From assembly GCA_015680685.1 (NCBI GenBank), contig MNCI01002917.1, positions 37,521 through 101,520 on the forward strand: a DNA stretch of 64,000 bases. Reading direction: 5' to 3'. The position numbers and the translations under genes are program-made. Below, piece after piece: positions 57,417 through 64,000 of this stretch. This DNA is from Gnetum montanum (lineage: Eukaryota; Streptophyta; Gnetopsida; Gnetales; Gnetaceae). Under the pieces are notes generated by a model. The model did not search any database. It saw only the letters and a program-made list of their open reading frames with translations, and was not told where the DNA came from. How positions within the stretch are numbered: the first letter of the stretch is position 1; every line of letters starts with the position of its first letter.

Positions 57417-58050
57417 GGATTTAATGCTAGAAAACTCTTACAATTTTCACTAAACGAATATATTTCTAAAGTGTTTCTATAATTAGATACCTAAAAAGAA
57501 TGAGAAATGAAAAAGGTGCACTGCTAGCTTGTGCTTATTAGTACGGTTTATGGTTTCGGGTAGACATCTTTGGAAGAGAATAGAAATCTTATTCATAAAG
57601 AAAGAACATGAAGCAAATGTCTTTTAAGGGGATAGAAGTCTTGGCTAAGATGAAAGAGAACATAGGAAAGGCATCTCATGCAAGTACATGTTTTGGTTTA
57701 TAAAGCCATCTATGAATAGATGTTTTGTTTTCAAGTACATGTCTTGCTAATTCAAGGGCCAAGTTCCAAAAAGTAGTTTGAATACATCTTTTGGTTCTAG
57801 AGAGGGAAAAAGAGGGGCTAGAGAGCAAGTCAAATATAGCATTCATGGGATTAAGAATGCTTCATTCTTGTAGCTGCTATAAGAAAGATAATAAACTAAA
57901 GTATCCTAGTATAAACTAATCTAGCCTATCCTATTTAGGAGAGGTGAGAAACATATCTTACTTAAATAATAGGATAAGGTTATACTTCCATGTCTTTACA
58001 TAGTATAGTGAGTCTTCTTTTATCAAGTGGCTTTTAAATACATCCAACAA
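57417..58050 (-). other. LTR-like stretch upstream of the 57.4-kb ORF
   Basis: It contains repeated AGACATCTTT, GAAATCTT and ACATGT(T/C)TTG motifs, and TTTATAAA near 57698 on the minus strand. It may be a leader or LTR for the ORF. It does not align with the LTR at 54.2-55.2 kb by eye. Confidence 0.4.
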
Positions 58051-58059
58051 TTGAGCCTC

Positions 58060-58570
58060 AATCCCAATGAACTCTAGTTAAACATTGCCAATTTGAACAT
58101 GATTCCTAATGAAATGATGCATGATTTCTTTGTTTTATACTTAATTCTCAAATAGGAGTTTTATCATGTTCTTGAATGATGCTTCTATCCACAACTCCAT
58201 TTTACTATGATGTCCTTGGTGTCAAAAATTAATGATAGTACTCTTTTCATTTTGCATTTTAAATTCTCCTACATGATCACTTATAATCATCTTAATTGCA
58301 TATCATTTTTTATTCTATAACTTATTACAAATCATTAAAAATTGATCAAAATCTTCATCTTTATGTGTTATAAATGAAACCAAAGTAAAATGAGAAAAAC
58401 CATTCATAGTTGTGAGATAATATTTTTTTTCTTCCAAAGCTTAGCATTTGGGAAGGTCCTACCAAGTCTAGATGGAGTAGATCCAATGAATGTAACATTG
58501 AAATGCTAATTTTATTACTAAACCTTATCCTTATTTACTTTTCTTTTTAGCATGTATCATAAGTACCCAT
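58060..58570 (-). pseudogene. Ty1/copia integrase fragment, broken
   Basis: Minus strand: LDLLHLDLVGPSQMLSFGRK, then FSFYFGFIYNT, then SDH-like remains and TPRTS**NGVVDRSIIQEHD. These match the copia integrase core, 'LLH.DL.GP....S.GGK', the second Asp block 'SDHGTEF', and 'SP.TPQQNGVVER' with the Glu of VER changed to Asp. No copia RT is present nearby. The piece abuts the LTR of element E at 58654. Confidence 0.75.
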
Positions 58571-58653
58571 GACAAAGTATTTTAATTTTAGTAGTACAGG
58601 TACCATATCCTTTGAAAAAAAAGTTCTTAAAATATTTATATTCACATGTCCAA

Positions 58654-59784
58654 TGGAGGAGGTTCACTCCAATAATTAAATCAACTTCAATGCACTAAAT
58701 CCAAATATAATGTAGAGATAAAATTATTTGCTAGAAAATAAGAAAACTAGCTATTTTAACCAATTTAGTAGAAGATTACAATAGGGTTCACAAAACCCAC
58801 AAGAATCCAAAACCTGTCACACTTAACCAATATTACAAAGCATGAGGCTCTACAACCATACCATGGTTGTTCTTGATGTAAGACACAATTGTTAGAAATC
58901 TTTTCTAAAACTCAAGACTAAGATCTCAACTCACAAGTAAGATAAAAGAGAATAGAACATATAGGCCAACATCCCACAAGCTGATCTTGGAGCTACAATC
59001 ACCAATTGCATTTACCTAATATGCTCGCACATTCTCTCTTGCTCAGCTCTCAACTCTTGAAAGTGTTTTCTCTCTCTTTCATGCATAGATGTACTCTCTT
59101 TTCCATTTGGCACTTCAGCACTAACAATGATGAGTTACATTAATATTTATAAGGAATCAGAAGATAAGAATCCTAGAAATATTTCCTCAACTCATGAGAG
59201 GTTCTTCAGCTATTTCCCAAGTCTTCTCATCTTCTTCTCATATGTTTCCATCTTTCTTTTGTTTCTTTCATCTTTCTTTTTCTATTTTCCAAATTTGAAT
59301 AGATGTTATTGGAAGCTTTCCTATCAAAACCACCACATTGGAGCTTTTTCCTCATCATCTAAGATGTCTTTGGCTTTGATAGAACATCTACTACAAAAAT
59401 CTAGTTCTTGACTAAGACATCTACTATTTTTTTGAGATTTCTCATCTTGTCTTAATACATCGCAATTTTTTATGAGACATCTCAGTTGAGATGTCTCACT
59501 TTTTGGTGAGATGCATCATCTGTAGGTACCAAACACAAAAATGTTGATTTTGATGCCTAGAACCTCTAGATACCTCCAAACAAGTTCCCATAGATCCTAG
59601 AACATTCTAAACTCATAAAATAAGTTCAAAACACCCCAAAACATCTAGGAATCACCATTAATAAAATCAACACAAGAAGACACACAAAAATAGGATCCAT
59701 TCATATAGGTCTTCTTCAAGCATGAAAACTACGAAAACAACTTGTAGGACAAAGAACAAGGAAATCAAAAGAGGTGTTCCTACA
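58654..59784 (-). mobile_element. Element E 3' LTR (minus orientation)
   Basis: Read on the minus strand it begins TGTAGGAACACCTCTTTTG behind the polypurine tract AAGATGGGAGAG, and ends CCTCCTCCA. Inner parts match the LTRs of element D (for example 'GTTGTAGAGCCTCAT' near 58850 and 52867). The length is 1131 bases. It contains AGACATCT motifs and a perfect inverted repeat at 59474-59497. The open plus frame at 59127-59411 is chance. Confidence 0.85.
59474..59497. repeat. Perfect inverted repeat in the element E LTR
   Basis: GAGACATCTCA and TGAGATGTCTC are exact reverse complements around GT. It is the tightest version of the AGACATCT/AGATGTCT motif found in several LTRs here. Confidence 0.9.
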
Positions 59785-59829
59785 CCAACTCTCCCATCTT
59801 TCAAAAAGTGAACTCATGTGAACAAGGAA

Positions 59830-60470
59830 GTATGGATTGAAGTGATCCCCTACATAACAAGTTTGGTCTCATGGATCCATACATCATCATCAACCTATTA
59901 ATCCTTCCAATGGATAAAATATTCATACCTCTTAACTCCCTGAGTGCTAGAAGATTCATTTTGCTTAAGTACAATTTCCTTCCTCTTCATTGAAGGTTTG
60001 TACTGATCAATAGTGCTCTTCAACACATCAATGCTACCATGTATGATCTCCTCATCAGCTAGTTTATGATAGTGTATAAGCTCTAAAAAATTAAACACAA
60101 AAGACATAATTACATCATTTGGTAAATCAATCTCAAAAGAATTATTGTTAATCTTAGCCTTGATTTTGAAAGCCCCATATTCTTGTCTTTCAATTTGGAG
60201 AATTTAGCATCTCTCAATGACTTCTTCATCAAGTGCACCCAAAACAAGTCACCAATAACAAAATTAGAATTTTTCTTGCCCTCATTCCTCTTAAGGACTC
60301 TTTCTTTAGCCTTCTTTTCAAGATTTGATTTTACTTGTGCATGAAGATCTCTCATCTCTTGTACAAAATAAACACTAATTTGAGCTTCACCCTCAAAGCG
60401 CTTCAAAGTATCCATACTCTTTGGAAAAAACCTTAATTCACCTCAACTAAACTTTTACCAATAGCAACAT
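59830..60470 (-). pseudogene. Element E integrase C-terminus with chromodomain
   Basis: Minus strand. VAIGKSLVEVN*GFF corresponds to 'STGKSPFEVCFGF' of chromovirus integrases. Then, after a one-base shift, MDTLKRFEGEAQISVYFVQE, LHAQVKSNLEKKAKERVLKR and NSNFVIGDLFWVHLMKKSLR (open 60415-60110). MSFVFNFLELIHYHKLADEE follows, with REIVLKQNESSS and VKRYEYFIHWKD (60107-59898), the chromodomain. DDDVWIHETKL lies in the next frame. The matching region of element D reads nearly the same, so they are close relatives. Confidence 0.82.
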
Positions 60471-61640
60471 GAAAAGTCATATCATACAAAAACTTAACAT
60501 TCTTCTTCTTAGTGTTAGAAAGTCTCTTACTCATCCTTCCTCCACCATCAAAATCACAATGTATATTGCCTTTTTTCTATGCATCCATTTCACAACTAAG
60601 ACAATCAATTTTCTTATTATCAATGTCCATATTAGTATCAATAATCATCTTCTCATAGTGACTACTACTATAGCCATAATCATTAAGAAAATTACTAATA
60701 TTAGTCTTGCTCTTACCAACAATGGCATCAAAAGTTACATTGCTTTCCTTAGGCACAACATAACTTAAATTTTTTTCACAATCACTACAATGATCATGAT
60801 GCTAATCATCATAATGAAACAAATCACTAGCATGCTAAAATGAAAAACTAGAATCAAACATACTAGGTTCCACATAAGAGACATTACTACCATCTACAAG
60901 GTTAAGCTTAGAATCACTTATCTCCTCATGACTTCTCTTACCCACCTTTGGTTCAACTTGATCTTAAACATGTGGTTGTTCAATCTCATCAAAGATTGTA
61001 GCTTCAAGACCTCACATAGGAGTCTCCAACTCCAATGGTTTCTCCTCTCTGAAGGAATCATCAATAGCTTTTACAATCCATTTTGGGGGTACCAACTCAA
61101 AAATTAAATCCTTCCCCATCTCTTGAACATTAGATTCATCACCCAAAAAATCATTATTTCACATATCTTAGCTAGAAGACTCCCTTCTCTTCCATGAGAT
61201 ATCCTCATCTTGACAAAGAAACTTCTTTTCCTTACTACAAACTATAGAAAAATTGCACAAAGAATGATTATCATACCTTCTAGTGATGCTATTGTTCCTT
61301 CTTAAAGAAGTCTCTTGGTCCTTGCCACTTCTTTGGCCTTGATCTTTTACCTCCCATAATTTATGAGGTAAGAATTTCTCTTGATCAAATGCATACACCA
61401 TCTTGGATTGTAAAGATATCTTAGTCTCTTTGATGAAGCTCTTGGTTCCCTCTTTTGAATCTTTTGAGTATTGAGCACTCCCTTACTTAATAAGAGATGC
61501 TTAACAACTCCTTTTCTCATTGATCTCTACTTTACTCAACCTCTCTTCTTCTTTCTTAAACACCTTGAGAAATTTCTCCTTCAAGCCTAACACACCTTTA
61601 GGGAGTTTAACCTACATATCAACATGGTTAGTAGCAACTA
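60471..61640 (-). pseudogene. Element E long linker replacing RT, RNase H and integrase core
   Basis: One minus-strand frame runs from 61401 to about 60430 (over 320 codons) with single stops but no indel. It starts MVYAFDQEKFLPHKLWEVKD, continues MGKDLIFELVPPKWIVKAID, EEISDSKLNLVDGSNVSYVE, DLFHYDD*HHDHCSDCEKNL, NISNFLNDYGYSSSHYEKMI and DTNMDIDNKKIDCLSCEMDA, and runs straight into the integrase end. It is rich in Asp, Ser and His, with Cys pairs. It contains no RT, RNase H or catalytic integrase block. Either a deletion fused a post-protease linker to the integrase end, or this is a non-autonomous family with its own protein. I do not recognise the linker. Confidence 0.55.
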
Positions 61641-62235
61641 TTTTCATAACAAAAGAAAATCAAAATTGGTTTCATCAAATTCCTTAATATGATCCCTCTC
61701 TCCTAAAAGGATTAAGGAAGCATTAAGTGAGTTTTACCATCTCACTTTTTCAATTTTAATACGAATCAAATCATGGATTTCATCATTTCTAGCACACTCC
61801 ACATATTTCTAGCATTATTAAAATTAGCACCATTCTCAAAAATCCAACATCTATCAAGAATTACATCAACACAATCTATTGCAAGCACATCACACTTCAA
61901 ACATCATGAAAACTTCTAATTTTAAATTTCAAAGTATACTGTTCCCTCACCTTTTGGGAGAAATATTTGGATAGATTATTTATCAAACCTAATCTATCAA
62001 CTATCCTAGAAAAAATAATATTTTCACGGGTTTCCCCATTAATCAAAACATGAATCCATTCTTCACTAAGTAAACAACTAGCACCAATCTGAAACAAAAA
62101 TTTCCTATCAAGATGATCTTCTCTACTTACATTCTTCATGAATGCACAAGAATTTAATTTAGAAACATCCTCTATTTCTAGAGCATTAGGATTACCTCTC
62201 TGAAGAGCTTGTTTGGATGTGTCTTTTACCTCCAT
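61641..62235 (-). pseudogene. Element E aspartic protease, broken
   Basis: Minus strand. The piece 62235-61897 is open for 112 codons: MEVKDTSKQALQRGNPNALE, HLDRKFLFQIGASCLLSEEW, then VLINGETRENIIFSRIVDRL. The last matches the active-site segment ('VLID.G.T.NFIS...V..L') with Asp read as Asn. The next block, CDVLAIDCVDVILDRCWIFE, matches 'CDVVPMDAC.ILLGRPW'. The protease would cut the polyprotein. It lies directly after the gag zinc knuckle. Confidence 0.72.
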
Positions 62236-62244
62236 GATTTGTAC

Positions 62245-63100
62245 ATCCTTGGCCTTGGCTACCTTGTGAAGTGGACATTCCCATTACTTATGTCCCCATT
62301 CTCAACATTTAAAGCATTATAGTTTTGATGGGTTACCTTAGTCCTTCTTAGCTTTTCCTTCTCATCAACTCTTTTATTCTTCTTATCATGGTTGTCCTAC
62401 TTGTCTTTAGATTTCGTCTTAAATTCCTTATTAGGTCTATATCCCTTCTTCTTGCCCTTATAATTTTGTTTACTCTTATTTCCAAATCCACATAATTTCT
62501 TCCTAGCCTTAAGTGCCAAATTATAAGTCTCATCAAGTGTTTGTGAATTATAAAAAGACAACTCCTACTGATACATCATTTTGAGACATCCTAAAAAGAT
62601 TGAAGCTTATTCATACTCCTCCCAATTTACCTTAACTAGATCACAAAATTTGATGTAAGATACTATGACATCCTTGTCACCTTGCCTTGGGAATTTTAAC
62701 TTCATAATGGTTTCTTGTCTCTCACATGACTATTCAAATTTTCTTTCCAATTCATATTTTATTAGATCCCAATCTTTGAAACTTGACTATTTTAGCTTTA
62801 ATAACTCTAGGAGCTCTTTTCCCACCAAGTAGAAGTCATACCTTCTAATATGGATTTAGCAATAGGTACCCTCAAGTTATTTGGTACCTCTTACAACTAA
62901 AAATGCTTCTCAGGTGCCTTTAGCCAACTTGCAAAAGCATTAGTATCATATACACCATTAAAAGTCATATGTATGGAAGTCTTGAAGCATTTCTAAATGC
63001 TCTCGCAAGCCTTTTCTCATCTTCATTGTCAAGCTTGCTTGAAGAAGTACTCAACACTGTAAGATCCCTTGGACTTCTCATTTGAGAAATATGGTTTCCT
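62245..63100 (-). pseudogene. Element E gag with zinc knuckle, 5'-truncated
   Basis: Minus strand. The zinc knuckle near 62310-62260 reads CFKC*EWGHK*WECP, a complete CX2CX4HX4C with two stops. Before it lies TLDETYNLALKARKKLCGFG with a Lys-rich basic tail (62540-62350), the same feature as in element D gag. Farther up, to about 63100, are decayed parts of the capsid region. Similarity stops where the minisatellite at 63110 begins. Neither the gag start nor the 5' LTR of element E is present. Confidence 0.72.
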
Positions 63101-63107
63101 TCTGAGC

Positions 63108-63270
63108 CTATTGTATTACTAGTTTAAGGCCATTCTAGGCCTATTGTATTGTTAGTTTAAGGTCATTCTAGGCCACATCGATAGGATTAATAGCTATAGT
63201 TTAAGGCCATTTCAAGCCCCAATAGTAGTTTAAGACAATTTTGGGCCCTATATGTTGCTATCTCTCTTTT
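63108..63270. repeat. ~33-bp minisatellite next to the right-edge Tat protease
   Basis: CTAGTTTAAGGCCATTCTAG and TTAGTTTAAGGTCATTCTAG stand 33 bases apart, followed by two more diverged units (TATAGTTTAAGGCCATTTC, AGTAGTTTAAGACAATTTTG). The position behind a Tat protease is the same as at 41.0-41.3 kb. Confidence 0.85.
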
Positions 63271-63530
63271 TGTAATTTTGTCTTTTATAATTTTTGTGTG
63301 TTTTGATGTTTTCTATGCATTAATATAATAATTTCTAAAGGGTGAACTAAATGAGCAAATGCATAAGCTAAGCAGATGAATGTGTAAACAAAGCAAATAA
63401 ATGCATAAATAAAGCAAAATGATGCATAATATAAACAATCATGCTAAATGTAAATATGTAAATAAATGTAATGCAAGTGAAAGTTAAAAATACATGGCAC
63501 ATAGAAGCAAAGGGTAGGTAGGCAGCCAGC
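63271..63530. other. AT-rich linker behind the right-edge protease
   Basis: It shows short diverged repeats of 'AAATG(C/A)ATAA..AAAGCA' (63355-63430). The corresponding place at 41.3-41.5 kb looks alike. Confidence 0.45.
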
Positions 63531-63539
63531 ATGTTTTAG

Positions 63540-64000
63540 GCTAAGGGGGTACCTTAGTTGCTCAATTGCTTCCTAATCTGGTATGGGTTAGGAGGTGTGT
63601 AGGGCCTAGGGTGCACTATTCGATAGTCTCCTAGACCCTCACTTTCTACATTGAAGGGTAATTCTACCTAAAGGATGTTCTCTAATAAGTCACTGGCTTC
63701 TTCTATCCTTTTGGGTGGGTTTCCCTCACATGTTTCATTCTCATCCTTTGCTATAGGCATGTCATTAGGAAATTCCATCTCTGACCCTTACTCCATATCT
63801 ATGTTGTTGATGGCCAAAGGGGCTACATTATCACCGTGGATAATAACCTCACCACCTTCATATGGAAGATGGATTTCTTGGTGGATTGGAGAGGAGATGG
63901 CCTATAATTTGTCTAACGAAGGCCTGTCCAATATTAAGTTAAAGCCAAGCATTTCCTCTATGATAATGAATTCAACAATGATGGGGAATTACTCCCCTAC
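63540..64000 (-). pseudogene. Second Tat protease, running off the window
   Basis: Minus strand. It reads FIIIEEMLGFNLILDRPSLD, AISSPIHQEIHLPYEGGEVI, IHGDNVAPLAINNIDME, then VELPFNVESEGLGDYRIVHP and PYTPPNPYQIRKQLSN. It corresponds block by block to element C at 41500-42000, with many substitutions, so it is another copy of the same family and not a recent duplicate. The active-site part lies beyond base 64000. It could be the 5' half of element B, separated from its pol by nested insertions. Confidence 0.8.

Noticed and set aside
59127-59411. Open plus frame of 94 codons with a membrane-like Phe/Ser/Leu stretch
   Set aside because: Lies inside the LTR of element E on the opposite strand. 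It comes from a T/C-rich tract.
60469-60768. Open plus frame of 99 codons
   Set aside because: Antisense shadow of the long minus-strand linker frame of element E.

Overview
The window looks like intergenic DNA from a large, repeat-rich seed-plant nuclear genome. It is AT-rich and very poor in CpG. It is filled with old LTR retrotransposons of plant-specific lineages (Athila/Tat-type and chromodomain Ty3/gypsy elements, plus Ty1/copia and LINE scraps). The heavy decay and the size of the elements would fit a gymnosperm, but the sequence alone does not prove that. I see no intact host gene, tRNA, rRNA, CRISPR array or bacterial-type operon.

Layout: 1-560 (-) is a LINE reverse transcriptase end. 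1.02-2.97 kb (+) is a Ty3/gypsy gag-PR-RT-RNaseH remnant without integrase. 3-5.9 kb is AT-rich filler. 5.9-12.3 kb (+) is element A, an Athila/Tat-like gag-pol. 13.9-17.3 kb (+) is a promoter-like block followed by a long broken ORF with coiled-coil tail. 18.1-21.7 kb (-) is the pol of element B, a Tat/Ogre-type element with a second RNase H. 22.2-27.5 kb holds a dimeric ~190-bp repeat array, an exon-like ORF and a T-rich ~190-bp repeat block. 27.5-47.1 kb is element C (-), an Ogre-sized element flanked by two related LTRs, with gag-PR on the right and RT-RH-aRH-INT on the left, and with a (+) intron-containing gene-like region between them. 47.5-53.1 kb (+) is element D, a chromovirus with both LTRs, PBS, gag, pol and chromodomain. 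54.2-58.6 kb (-) holds copia LTR and integrase pieces and an ORF resembling the putative-plant-transposon-protein family. 58.65-63.1 kb (-) is element E, a relative of D that has lost RT, RNase H and most of the integrase. 63.1-64 kb (-) is another Tat protease of the C type, running off the window.

How the parts relate: the protease at the right edge plus the pol of B at 18-22 kb could be the two halves of one element split by nested insertion of C and then of D/E/copia pieces. A ~30-bp minisatellite (core TAGTTTAAGGYCATAG) recurs after the PR block, before RT and after INT of the Tat elements. Many frames stay open over hundreds of codons except for TAG/TAA/TGA at former Gln, Arg or Trp codons. 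This is the mark of long decay by C-to-T (and G-to-A) change at methylated DNA with few indels. Nothing here is likely to be an active element.
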